Origin: Phenylobacterium conjunctum | GTDB taxonomy: Bacteria; Pseudomonadota; Alphaproteobacteria; Caulobacterales; Caulobacteraceae | DNA: 64,000 nt | Assembly (NCBI RefSeq): GCF_042679085.1 | Contig: NZ_JBHTLQ010000006.1 | Span: 1-64,000 of the forward strand | Direction of reading: 5' to 3' | Shown here: one piece after another, positions 32,970 to 39,303 of the stretch | How positions within the stretch are numbered: the first letter of the stretch is position 1 | Layout: each line of letters starts with the position of its first letter | Notes under the pieces: model-generated | Seen by the model: the letters and a program-made list of their open reading frames with translations, nothing else | What the model was told of the DNA's origin: nothing | Database searches by the model: none | Program-made: the position numbers and the translations under genes

Positions 32970-34142
32970 TCAGAACCGGATCGAGACGTTCGGGATTTCG
33001 CCGGCAGCAATCGCCAGGACGGCGGCCTTCGCCGCTTCCTCGGTGATGCCGGCGTGGGTCATCAGGGCTTCCTTGGCGGCCCCCATGACGCTGCCGCGGT
33101 GCTTCCGGTCCGCCTCGCGCTTGCGCTGGGCCTCGGCCTCGGCGTCCGCCTTCGCCTTCTCCTCCTGCTCACGCCGGGCCTGGGCCTCGGCTTCGGCTTT
33201 CCGGGCGGCCTCGGCGGCCTCCGCTCGGCGCTGGGCCTCGGCGAGTTCCTCGCGGTGCTTGCGCTCGCGCTCCTCCTGCTCCTGGCGGGCCTGGGCCTCG
33301 GCCTGCTCGCGGGCCTTGCGGGCGGCCTCCTCGGCGGCGCGCTGGGCCGCGGCCTCCGCCTCAGCCTTGGCTTGGGCTGCAGCCTCTTCCTGGCGGCGCT
33401 GACGCTCCGCTGCCTCGGCCTCTTCGCGCTGGCGCCGCTCCGCCTCCTCGCGCTCCTGGCGCTCCTGCTCGCGGCGGGCGGCCTCGGCCTTCTCCCGCTC
33501 CTCCTGTTCTCGCCGGAGCCGGGCGAGCTCGGCCCGGTCGGCTTCCTCGCGGAGCAGCTTGGCGTGATAGGCGGTGAGGTTCTCGACGACCCGGGCCTTG
33601 CTGGCCTGGGCGATCTCGGCCGTCTCGCGGAACTCCTCGGGGTCGATGGAGAAGGCCTCGGCCTCCTCGAGGCGCAGGGCGACCACGTCGCTGTCGTCGT
33701 CGACTTGGATCGCGGTCAGGCTATCGAGGCGGGACAGCGCCACCTTCACCCGCTCCTGGCGGGCCTCCTCGGCCTCTTCCCAATCGGTCAGGGGCTTGCG
33801 GGCCTCGTCGCGGAGCTCGTCGAGCTTCTCCCGGATTTTCCGGCGGGAGTCGTCGACGGTCTTGACCTGCTTCCGGAGGTCCTCGGTGAGCGACTTGCCG
33901 GCCTCGTCGAGGGCGGTCTTCGTCTTCGTGACCTTGTGGGCCAGCGACGCGATGGCCTTCCGACCCTTGTCGGTCGTCAGGTCGGGAACGTGAGAGCGGA
34001 CTTCGGTCCTGATCTTGTCGAGCAGGTCCTCGAAGGCCTTCTCGTCGGTCAGCAGGGCGATCTTGGTCTTTTCGTTCAGGACGGCCAGGTCGCCGGCGGT
34101 GACTTCGGCCTCGGGCGTAAGGGTGGCGGTGGGAGCGTTCAT
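32970..34142 (-). CDS. Long coiled-coil early phage protein
   Basis: A 390-aa protein. Residues 195-350 are an almost unbroken Ala/Glu/Arg/Gln coiled coil; the first 190 residues are helical (EVRSHVPDLTTDKGRKAIAS is a familiar phage stretch). The C-terminal AGITEEAAKAAVLAIAAGEIPNVSIRF looks like a small folded module. Found next to recombination genes in many phages; function unknown. Confidence 0.82.
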   Translation of the reverse strand: MNAPTATLTPEAEVTAGDLAVLNEKTKIALLTDEKAFEDLLDKIRTEVRSHVPDLTTDKGRKAIASLAHKVTKTKTALDEAGKSLTEDLRKQVKTVDDSRRKIREKLDELRDEARKPLTDWEEAEEARQERVKVALSRLDSLTAIQVDDDSDVVALRLEEAEAFSIDPEEFRETAEIAQASKARVVENLTAYHAKLLREEADRAELARLRREQEEREKAEAARREQERQEREEAERRQREEAEAAERQRRQEEAAAQAKAEAEAAAQRAAEEAARKAREQAEAQARQEQEERERKHREELAEAQRRAEAAEAARKAEAEAQARREQEEKAKADAEAEAQRKREADRKHRGSVMGAAKEALMTHAGITEEAAKAAVLAIAAGEIPNVSIRF

Positions 34143-34152
34143 GTGGTCCTCG

Positions 34153-34443
34153 TCAGAAGGGAAGTTCAGCTTCGAGTTCGCGCTCGGCCGCCTCTTCAGC
34201 GGCGAGGCGCTCGTAGAGCTCTCGGCGCTCGCGGGCGCGGCGTGCGGTCTGGGTCTCGACCCCCAAGTCGGCGAGTTCGGCGTCGATCAGCGCCTGTGCG
34301 GCTGCGAGCCGGTGGCCGGTCAGTCCGCCGTAGAGGGAGAACCAGAGGCCGCGCAGCCGGAAGACGCGAAAGGCGCGCTCCTGGGCCTCGGTGCGCTTGA
34401 TGTGCCGGCGAGCGCCGGGGTTCTTGGGGCGGCGGAGGGTCAA
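34153..34443 (-). CDS. Hypothetical basic phage protein
   Basis: A 96-aa protein from TTG 34443, which overlaps the upstream stop (TTGA). Basic N-terminus, then FRLRGLWFSLYGGLTGHRLA and a charged helix. Unknown. Confidence 0.65.
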   Translation of the reverse strand: MTLRRPKNPGARRHIKRTEAQERAFRVFRLRGLWFSLYGGLTGHRLAAAQALIDAELADLGVETQTARRARERRELYERLAAEEAAERELEAELPF

Positions 34444-34643
34444 TGGAGCGCCCCCCCTTCCGCGCGATAGGTCGTCGCCTCGACGAAGGCCTCCTGCCGG
34501 CGCAGGTTCGCGGCCTGCAGCGCTGCGTGAGTATGGGCGCCGACGAGCGCGGCCTTCAGATCAATAGGTCCGGCCCGGTCGTCGGAAAGGACGCGCTCGA
34601 TCAGCTTGACGATGTGCTCAAAGCTCTCGCGTGGGGAGATCAC
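34440..34643 (-). CDS. Hypothetical small helical phage protein
   Basis: A 67-aa protein from GTG 34643 (GTGA overlap). Helical (FEHIVKLIERVLSDDRAG). Frame upstream of this start is Pro/Arg-rich and not protein-like. Confidence 0.6.
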   Translation of the reverse strand: MISPRESFEHIVKLIERVLSDDRAGPIDLKAALVGAHTHAALQAANLRRQEAFVEATTYRAEGGALH

Positions 34644-34858
34644 GGACGGGCCTCCTGCAGCTTCAGGACGGCCAGGCCGCGGCGGCCGTGGCGCTTGAAC
34701 CGGGCCGCCCAGCCGTTGAACTCGGCCAGGGACAGGTCGAACCGGGCGCAGGCGTCCTCGAGCGCGAGCTCGCCGCGGCGGACGGCCATCACGACGGCTT
34801 CCTTGTCGCTGGCGAGCCAACGGCCGGAAGGGCGGGGGAGGTGGCGGAGGTCGCTCAT
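34640..34858 (-). CDS. SciP-like DUF1153 protein encoded by the prophage
   Basis: A 72-aa helix-turn-helix protein. The core WLASDKEAVVMAVRRGELAL, then EDACARFDLSLAEFNGWAAR and HGRRGLAVLK, follows the DUF1153 pattern of SciP (RKAEVV.AV..G.LSLEEAC.RY.L..EEF..W...HG..GL). SciP in Caulobacter binds DNA and inhibits the cell-cycle regulator CtrA. A phage copy could alter host cell-cycle transcription (inference). It lacks the SciP N-terminal tail, being about 20 residues shorter than the host protein. Confidence 0.8.
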   Translation of the reverse strand: MSDLRHLPRPSGRWLASDKEAVVMAVRRGELALEDACARFDLSLAEFNGWAARFKRHGRRGLAVLKLQEARP

Positions 34859-34965
34859 ATCCGCCCCACCGCGCGCAGCCAGGCGTAGGTGAAGGCGACG
34901 AAGCCGCCCCCGCCTGAGCCAACGGCAAGGCCCGCCAGGAACCACGCGTAGGACCGCAGGCTCAC
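34855..34965 (-). CDS. 36-aa single-helix membrane protein
   Basis: GTG 34965 to TGA 34855. The peptide is one hydrophobic helix (SYAWFLAGLAVGSGGGGFVA) with a short basic tail. GTGA and ATGA overlaps with both neighbours show it is part of the translated chain. It may be a micro-holin-like or regulatory membrane peptide; no data. Confidence 0.6.
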   Translation of the reverse strand: MSLRSYAWFLAGLAVGSGGGGFVAFTYAWLRAVGRI

Positions 34966-35108
34966 GCCCGGCCCCCGAGGTAGGCGACGGCCAGGACCAG
35001 GATGCCGGCGGCCATGATCTTGACCGTGTTCTCGGCGACCTTGCGCAGGAGCCGGGCGGTGCGGGAAGTGACCGGCGGGCGCCAGTCGATGAGGCCTGGG
35101 CGGGTCAT
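34962..35108 (-). CDS. 48-aa single-helix membrane protein
   Basis: ATG 35108 to TGA 34962. A basic N-terminus (SRTARLLRKVAENT) precedes one helix (IMAAGILVLAVAYLGG). It overlaps the genes on either side by 4 bases. Its pairing with the 36-aa peptide suggests a two-part membrane function. Confidence 0.62.
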   Translation of the reverse strand: MTRPGLIDWRPPVTSRTARLLRKVAENTVKIMAAGILVLAVAYLGGRA

Positions 35109-35377
35109 TGGACCTGCACTCCCGCGCGCTGGACCATCCCGGACATCTCGTCGGAGAGCTCGGCGATCTGCTGGGCCGTCATTTCCTGGGCCTGTTTCAG
35201 GCGCGCGGGCGAGACGGACGCCGCGATGTGCTGCGAGAGCGCCATGATCAGGAGCACCGACACCGTGGCCGGATCGTGGGCCTTGCCAGTGATGATCGTC
35301 GCCATCTCATTGGCCGCGTCGACGATGGCGTCAGAGGCCTTCTGGGCCTGCAGAATTTGGGTGTCGGGACGGGTCAC
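35105..35377 (-). CDS. Hypothetical helical phage protein
   Basis: A 90-aa protein from GTG 35377 (GTGA). Helical and Ala-rich (KASDAIVDAANEMATIITG ... LLIMALSQHIAASV). Unknown function. Confidence 0.65.
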   Translation of the reverse strand: MTRPDTQILQAQKASDAIVDAANEMATIITGKAHDPATVSVLLIMALSQHIAASVSPARLKQAQEMTAQQIAELSDEMSGMVQRAGVQVQ

Positions 35378-35655
35378 GAGGCCTCCTCTTGATCGGCTGG
35401 AAAGGCGCAGGCCGCAGCGGTCTCGGCGGCGAGCTGCTGGACGGCGGCGCCGAACATCGGGCCATCGGCGACGGCGAACCGGTCGCGGAGCCGGGAGGCC
35501 TCGGCCAGGGCTTGGGCGGCGGTCATTGAGCCGCCCTCGAACCGCGCCCGGGCGGCCTCAACGGCGTCGAGTTGGCGCTGCATGTCCGCGGCCTGGGCGA
35601 GCAGGTCGGCGAGCGAGACCTCTGGGGCGGAGTCGTTGGCGGGGATCGGGCTCAC
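35374..35655 (-). CDS. Hypothetical helical phage protein
   Basis: A 93-aa protein from GTG 35655. A coiled-coil-like helix (LADLLAQAADMQRQLDAVEA) precedes two more helices. Overlaps neighbours by 4 bases. Confidence 0.65.
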   Translation of the reverse strand: MSPIPANDSAPEVSLADLLAQAADMQRQLDAVEAARARFEGGSMTAAQALAEASRLRDRFAVADGPMFGAAVQQLAAETAAACAFPADQEEAS

Positions 35656-35831
35656 TGCGACAGCCCCAGTTCCCGCAGGGCGCAGCGGTACCGGTTCTCC
35701 GGCGCCAGAGGGTCAGCACCGCGCCGTCGGCGGATCGTGACGTCGGCGTTGTGCTGGGCGATGGCCTCGACCAACTGACGGTTGGCGAACACGACGTCGG
35801 CCCGCTCGGGGTTGACGAAAGCCGGCGGCAT
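35652..35831 (-). CDS. Hypothetical small phage protein
   Basis: A 59-aa protein (FANRQLVEAIAQHNADVTI). ATG 35831 has a G-rich SD seven bases upstream and forms TGATG with the previous stop. Confidence 0.58.
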   Translation of the reverse strand: MPPAFVNPERADVVFANRQLVEAIAQHNADVTIRRRRGADPLAPENRYRCALRELGLSQ

Positions 35832-36205
35832 CACGCGGCCCCCGTCAGGGCGTCGTCGATGCGGGACCGGCGCGCGAAGTCCGCCGCCTCGTCAGCGTCG
35901 GCCACGTCCCGCTCAGCCGCCTCGGCAAGCATGGCGTCGCGCAACTCGTCGTGCAGGTCTTCCAGCTTTTCGAGGATGGGGATGAGCAGGCCCGGCGACT
36001 GTTCGACCGAACGCCCGTCGATGCTCTCGACGCGGATATCCTCGACCTCAGCCGGTGAGCCGGGGTCGTACAGTTCGGGCGGACCGAAGCGCCCGCTCTC
36101 GGGCGATCCCGGCGAGACCGTGAACGAGACGGTCACTTCGATCTCGGCGGTCGGGACGTCGCCGCCCCAGTTGAGGCAGGTCGAATAGGTGTAGCGGCGC
36201 GACAT
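35831..36205 (-). CDS. Hypothetical phage protein
   Basis: A 124-aa protein. The N-terminal half is beta-rich with a conserved-looking start (SRRYTYSTCLNWGGDVPTAE); the C-terminal half is an acidic helix (DLHDELRDAMLAEAAERDVA). ATG 36205 has AAGGGG eight bases upstream, better than the GTG at 36211. Confidence 0.65.
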   Translation of the reverse strand: MSRRYTYSTCLNWGGDVPTAEIEVTVSFTVSPGSPESGRFGPPELYDPGSPAEVEDIRVESIDGRSVEQSPGLLIPILEKLEDLHDELRDAMLAEAAERDVADADEAADFARRSRIDDALTGAA

Positions 36206-36207
36206 CG

Positions 36208-36300
36208 TCACAGCCCCTTCGCGGTCAGGATGAGGTGGCAGATCACGGCCAGTGGCGCGGCGGCGACGGCGACCCAGGGGGAGAGGCGGGGCAGACGCAT
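36208..36300 (-). CDS. 30-aa single-helix membrane peptide
   Basis: ATG 36300 to TGA 36208. The peptide is one helix (SPWVAVAAAPLAVICHLIL) with basic ends. Overlap with the gene upstream (ATGA) supports translation. Confidence 0.5.
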   Translation of the reverse strand: MRLPRLSPWVAVAAAPLAVICHLILTAKGL

Positions 36301-36512
36301 CAGCGAGCCCCCCGAGCGATCTCGGCCAGCCGGTCGAGGGCGGCCTCGGCGGCCTTCACAGCCTCCCAAGCGGCGTCGATGGTCGGGAAGCAGAGGGCGG
36401 GACACGGGCCGCTGCGGGCGCCGGGGCGATCCGGGTCGTCGACCAGAACGTGATCAATCGACAGGAGCGCGCCGGTGTGGCCGACGCGGAGATCGGGGAC
36501 GGCGGCGCGCAT
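36300..36512 (-). CDS. Hypothetical small phage protein
   Basis: A 70-aa protein. ATG 36512 overlaps the upstream stop. CFPTIDAAWEAVKAAEAALD forms a helix; the first half (VGHTGALLSIDHVLVDDPD) is beta-like. Unknown. Confidence 0.6.
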   Translation of the reverse strand: MRAAVPDLRVGHTGALLSIDHVLVDDPDRPGARSGPCPALCFPTIDAAWEAVKAAEAALDRLAEIARGAR

Positions 36513-36868
36513 CAGGCAGCCTCGACTTCGGCCGAGCGCATCACGTAGACGACCACGTACTCGGGGCGGGTCGAGCGCTCGCCGGCGACGCGGGCGCACA
36601 GCGCGTTGGCGTCTTCCCAGCGGAGTTCGTAGGGCAGGCCGCCGTTGCCGCGCCGGACCTGCGTGACGGTTTGGCAGGAATAGAGAAGCCCGGTCAGGTC
36701 CTCATAGGACATCGCCGAAAGGTCGGCGCCGAGAGCGGCCTGAACCTCCTCATGGGCCTCGTGCAGCCGCAGAAGGCCCATATCGAAGACGTAGGGGCGA
36801 CCGTAAACGAGGCGCTCGCCGGGGCGGCAGATCGGGGCGGTTTCGGGGGCTTGGGTCTGGGTGAACAT
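36512..36868 (-). CDS. First gene of the leftward early operon, hypothetical
   Basis: A 118-aa protein of unknown family (RLVYGRPYVFDMGLLRLHEA, LTGLLYSCQTVTQVRRGNGG). As the first product from the leftward promoter it occupies the place of an early regulator or antiterminator such as N, but no Arg-rich motif supports that role. Confidence 0.65.
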   Translation of the reverse strand: MFTQTQAPETAPICRPGERLVYGRPYVFDMGLLRLHEAHEEVQAALGADLSAMSYEDLTGLLYSCQTVTQVRRGNGGLPYELRWEDANALCARVAGERSTRPEYVVVYVMRSAEVEAA

Positions 36869-36897
36869 CGGTGTCGGCTCGCGCTGCGGATGAGCCG

Positions 36898-36926
36898 ACT
36901 ATGCGCAAACCGCACAAATGAGTCAA
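36898..36926 (-). promoter_or_regulatory. Leftward early promoter (PL-like)
   Basis: On the minus strand, -35 TTGACT (36926-36921) and -10 CATAGT (36903-36898) are separated by 17 bases. The operator at 36900-36916 fills the spacer and reaches the -10. It would drive the 13-kb leftward operon and be shut by the repressor. Confidence 0.75.
36900..36916. promoter_or_regulatory. Repressor operator, left cluster site 1
   Basis: TATGCGCAAACCGCACA; read on the minus strand it is TGTGCGGTTTGCGCATA, nearly a perfect palindrome and one base from the site at 39277-39293. Confidence 0.75.
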
Positions 36927-36941
36927 TGCGGAAAGTGCACA
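36925..36941. promoter_or_regulatory. Repressor operator, left cluster site 2
   Basis: AATGCGGAAAGTGCACA; minus strand TGTGCACTTTCCGCATT. Same 17-bp motif, weaker match. It covers the -35 of the leftward promoter. Confidence 0.65.
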
Positions 36942-36944
36942 CAC

Positions 36945-36961
36945 TGTGCGGTTTCCGATAA
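36945..36961. promoter_or_regulatory. Repressor operator, left cluster site 3
   Basis: TGTGCGGTTTCCGATAA, plus strand. The left half matches the consensus fully. It lies next to the TATACT -10 (36967-36972) of the rightward DUF2513 gene. Confidence 0.65.
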
Positions 36962-36966
36962 ACGCC

Positions 36967-36972
36967 TATACT
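36967..36972 (+). promoter_or_regulatory. -10 box of the DUF2513 gene
   Basis: TATACT ends six bases before ATG 36979, so the transcript would begin at or next to that ATG and be leaderless. No strong -35 is present, which suggests activation or weak constitutive use. Confidence 0.5.
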
Positions 36973-36978
36973 CCCCCC

Positions 36979-37431
36979 ATGACCGACGCCCCTACCTCGC
37001 CAAGCGCTACTCCGCCCGCCATGATCCACCTGAACCCGCGGGGAGTGGTGGCGATGAAGCGCGACATGGAGTTGGTGGCGAAGCTGGTGGAGGTTATCGA
37101 GGCCAAAGACAGCCTGAGGCCGGAGCCCATCTCAGTGGACGGCTATGAGGAGTGGATCGTGCAGCGTCATCTCGAGGCGCTTTCGCACGAAGGCATGGTC
37201 GACGCGATCATCAGCAGGACGCTCGACGAGCTCCACCCCACGGTATTCGTCCGCGATTTGACCTGGGCCGGCCATGACTTCGCCGCCACGCTGAAAAGCC
37301 CGGCTTGGCAGGAAGTGAAAGCGAAGCTGACCCCAGTGGAGATGATGACAGCATCATTCAAGGTGCTGAGCGACATCGGGGCGGAGGCGGTGAAGGCCTA
37401 CCTGCTCAAGAAGCTCGGATTGGGATCGTGA
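36979..37431 (+). CDS. DUF2513 protein
   Basis: A 150-aa protein. The core MKRDMELVAKLVEVIEAKDS, EWIVQRHLEALSHEGMVDA and RDLTWAGHDFAATLKSP matches DUF2513, a winged-helix-like family of phage and mobile-element proteins. ATG 36979 is placed for a leaderless message; ATG 37054, at the start of the conserved core, has GGGAG eight bases upstream and may be the real start. Being outside the two early operons, it may be expressed in the lysogen. Confidence 0.82.
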   Translation: MTDAPTSPSATPPAMIHLNPRGVVAMKRDMELVAKLVEVIEAKDSLRPEPISVDGYEEWIVQRHLEALSHEGMVDAIISRTLDELHPTVFVRDLTWAGHDFAATLKSPAWQEVKAKLTPVEMMTASFKVLSDIGAEAVKAYLLKKLGLGS

Positions 37432-37467
37432 AATGCGCCGTGCCGGGCAGGGCAATGGAGACCAAAC

Positions 37468-37647
37468 ATGACAAAGCGCGTCGTCTGGTTCGTGTCCGCT
37501 TTGATACGGATGCGCGCAAGCATGAGGTGCGCTAGGCGACATGACCCAACTGGGGTTCAGTCCGGGATCACCCCGGGCGGAGGGAGTTTGAGCCGGGCGC
37601 GTGCCGTGACGCGAAACCCTGATGGGAACTGGACTGAAACCGTCTAG
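37468..37647 (+). CDS. Possible 59-aa protein overlapping a structured region
   Basis: ATG 37468 has GGAG seven bases upstream and is open to TAG 37647. The start TKRVVWFVSALIRMRA is weakly membrane-like; the rest is Arg/Gly-rich. Third-position GC is lower than in neighbouring genes, so coding is doubtful. The alternative is a structured RNA (see 37527-37660). Confidence 0.3.
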   Translation: MTKRVVWFVSALIRMRASMRCARRHDPTGVQSGITPGGGSLSRARAVTRNPDGNWTETV

Positions 37648-37660
37648 GCCCTGCGCAGGA
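37527..37660 (+). ncRNA. Candidate structured RNA
   Basis: A closing helix pairs GGTTCAGTCC (37554-37563) with GGACTGAAACC (37631-37641), with one bulged base. Inside are three smaller hairpins: CCGGGC...GCCGGG, CGCGT-GCCGTG-ACGCG and CCC-TGAT-GGG. Outside, CCTGCGCAGG (37650-37659) is a perfect palindrome. I do not recognise a known RNA family, and strand is uncertain because the pairs read equally on both strands. Confidence 0.35.
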
Positions 37661-37675
37661 AGTGCGATTAGCTGT

Positions 37676-37978
37676 TCACTCGCCAGTAATCCTGAGGGGT
37701 TTCACTCCAGGGATAGCTTCGTAAGGCTCCCCAAGTCGTCCTTGAACTAGAGCGTTCGCAGCATCGCGCGCCTTCGCCAGCACCGCGCCCCACTTGCCGA
37801 ACACTGTCCCGCAGGCCTTGCACCAGACGTCGGTGTCGTCCGTCATGTCATCGGGGCCTTCAAGTACCTCGCCGCCGCAATGATGGCAGAGGAAACCGAT
37901 CTCGACATCGACTTGGCCGTCCGTCATCAGATGCGCCGCCCCGATCGGGAAAGAAGGTGCGCCTCGGTCGGGCCGCAT
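37676..37978 (-). CDS. Small zinc-ribbon protein
   Basis: A 100-aa protein with CHHCGGEV and CKACGTVFG, a classical four-Cys zinc ribbon. ATG 37978 has GGAG five bases upstream; ATG 37927 is an alternative. It follows the secreted-protein gene by 22 bases and may be cotranscribed with the repressor. Confidence 0.68.
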   Translation of the reverse strand: MRPDRGAPSFPIGAAHLMTDGQVDVEIGFLCHHCGGEVLEGPDDMTDDTDVWCKACGTVFGKWGAVLAKARDAANALVQGRLGEPYEAIPGVKPLRITGE

Positions 37979-38000
37979 CGATCTCCGGACAAGACCGAGG

Positions 38001-38543
38001 TCACGGCGTCAGCGAAACCGTGACTGTTTGGCCCCCGATCAGGCGGACCAGCTGCGCAATCTCGCCCCCCTGTGGCTCTCCGCCCAAAGCCTCCCAGGTG
38101 ACCCTGGCGATGACATAGTACGAGCCGTCCGGAAGGCCGGCGAACGTGAACTCACCCCGCGAATTGCACCGTGTCTCTGGGAAGTAGCGGAAGGCGTTGG
38201 CGTCGACCCAGCCCCAACGCTTGTCGGCCTTCTCCAGGCGAACGGCGCCACCTTCAGCCGATCCAAAGGTGTCTTGGACGAAGGTGCGGGTGTACTCGGC
38301 CATGGGCAATAGGCGCACCGGGCCGCCTGCACAGGTGATCACCTGACCGCCGCGGGTTCGCATGAAAGCATCCCCGCCGACGCTATTGCGCCCCGGCTTC
38401 ATGGCCCACGCCAACGCGGCCGGTTTGAAGGTGACGACTTCAGTCGCCTCGCCAGCGACCAACGGCTCCGGCAGCGGTGTGATCTGGCCGAGAGCAGGGC
38501 CCGCCGCGAGCATGGCGGCCGCAACGACAAGCCTTCTCATCAT
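38001..38543 (-). CDS. Secreted protein cotranscribed with the repressor
   Basis: A 180-aa protein. The signal peptide RRLVVAAAMLAAGPALGQ has a clear AxG-type cleavage site. The mature part has NSRGEFTFAGLPDGSYYVIA, a carboxypeptidase-regulatory (beta-sandwich) motif, and one Cys pair (ITCAGG, TRCNSRG) that could form a disulfide. ATG 38543 overlaps the repressor stop, so it is made in the lysogen. A lysogenic-conversion or superinfection-exclusion role in the periplasm is possible (inference). Confidence 0.8.
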   Translation of the reverse strand: MMRRLVVAAAMLAAGPALGQITPLPEPLVAGEATEVVTFKPAALAWAMKPGRNSVGGDAFMRTRGGQVITCAGGPVRLLPMAEYTRTFVQDTFGSAEGGAVRLEKADKRWGWVDANAFRYFPETRCNSRGEFTFAGLPDGSYYVIARVTWEALGGEPQGGEIAQLVRLIGGQTVTVSLTP

Positions 38544-39199
38544 CAGATCCTTCTGCCGAGCCATACGGGTCTCCCCATGATCCGAACCTCGTCGGGATCG
38601 CATAGGTCATCGGAATAGGCAGGGTTGCTGGAGAAAACCCGCAACTTGCCTGTGGCGCGGATGATCTCGACGTTCTTCACGACATAGCCGTCGTCGTACC
38701 AGAGGGCGAACGGGCCGGGCTGGCGAGGGTTCACGTCGCGCCGGTCAATCAGCAGCTGGTCGCCGTTCTCAAACCTGGGCTCCATGCTGTCGCCGCGGAC
38801 ATTGATCAGCAGCAAGTCGGCGGCTCGGGCGTGTAGTTCGGCCTCGACCAGGCTGCGCGGCATCAGCGCGGTCTTCTGGTCGCCGTCGCCAGTCCCGCCG
38901 CCACCCATGCCGGCGTGCGTCGGCAAGACCTCCACCTCGACATAGGCGATCTGCGCAGGTGGGTCGGGGAGGTCGGGCGTGTTGCCGATATGAGCAGGCG
39001 ACGCGCCGCCTGTCGCCGCGAGGTAGGCGCGGATCTGATCGGCCTCCCTTGCCGAGATGTCGCGCGTGCCCTGGACCATGCGGTTTACGATGGCCGGCGT
39101 GGTCAACTTCATGAAACGGGCGAGAGCCGATTGAGACCGTCCGGGCTTCGCTAGCTCGGCCTTCAGCCAATCCGCGTCGATTCCAAAGCGCTCGGTCAT
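38543..39199 (-). CDS. Prophage repressor, CI/LexA type with S24 peptidase domain
   Basis: A 218-aa repressor. The N-terminal helix-turn-helix (SQSALARFMKLTTPAIVNRM, with an unusual short form) is joined by a Gly-rich linker to an S24 domain. The catalytic Ser is in VRGDSMEPRF and the Lys in GYVVKNVEI, so RecA-stimulated self-cleavage is expected. It should bind the six 17-bp sites on both sides of the region. ATG 39199 lies 9 bases from the nearest operator. The open frame continues to 39346 but crosses the operators. Confidence 0.9.
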   Translation of the reverse strand: MTERFGIDADWLKAELAKPGRSQSALARFMKLTTPAIVNRMVQGTRDISAREADQIRAYLAATGGASPAHIGNTPDLPDPPAQIAYVEVEVLPTHAGMGGGGTGDGDQKTALMPRSLVEAELHARAADLLLINVRGDSMEPRFENGDQLLIDRRDVNPRQPGPFALWYDDGYVVKNVEIIRATGKLRVFSSNPAYSDDLCDPDEVRIMGRPVWLGRRI

Positions 39200-39207
39200 G
39201 GGCGGAT

Positions 39208-39224
39208 TAAGCGGAAAGCGCACA
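39208..39224. promoter_or_regulatory. Repressor operator, right cluster site 1
   Basis: TAAGCGGAAAGCGCACA; minus strand TGTGCGCTTTCCGCTTA. It lies at the repressor's own start and probably gives autocontrol. Confidence 0.7.
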
Positions 39225-39252
39225 CTGGCCGATATAGACGATAGCGCACAGG

Positions 39253-39269
39253 TGTGCGGAAATCGCGTT
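39253..39269. promoter_or_regulatory. Repressor operator, right cluster site 2
   Basis: TGTGCGGAAATCGCGTT. It touches the -35 of the rightward promoter. A further half-site (GCGCACA, 39244-39250) lies just before it. Confidence 0.7.
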
Positions 39270-39296
39270 GACCAACTGTGCGGATTGCGCATATCT
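39268..39296 (+). promoter_or_regulatory. Rightward early promoter (PR-like)
   Basis: -35 TTGACC (39268-39273), 17-base spacer, -10 ATATCT (39291-39296). An operator fills the spacer exactly as in the leftward promoter. It would start the cro-like gene eight bases downstream. Confidence 0.75.
39277..39293. promoter_or_regulatory. Repressor operator, right cluster site 3
   Basis: TGTGCGGATTGCGCATA, the best palindrome of the set, differing by one base from the minus-strand reading of the site at 36900-36916. Confidence 0.78.
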
Positions 39297-39303
39297 AAGC
39301 GCC

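Noticed and set aside
32970..34142. Coiled-coil protein as a TolA-like or SMC-like protein
   Set aside because: The resemblance is only Ala/Glu/Arg repeat composition; no ATPase or TonB-type ends are present.
33054..34400. 448-codon plus-strand frame rich in Leu and Gly with apparent membrane helices
   Set aside because: It is the antisense translation of an Ala/Glu/Arg coiled coil, which always looks hydrophobic; the minus-strand gene is coherent and fits the operon.
36512..36868. Lambda N-type antiterminator for the first leftward gene
   Set aside because: No arginine-rich RNA-binding N-terminus and no boxB-like hairpins were seen close by.
37540..37580. GGTTCAGTCC resembling a tRNA T-arm
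   Set aside because: It pairs instead with a distant segment; no cloverleaf is possible.
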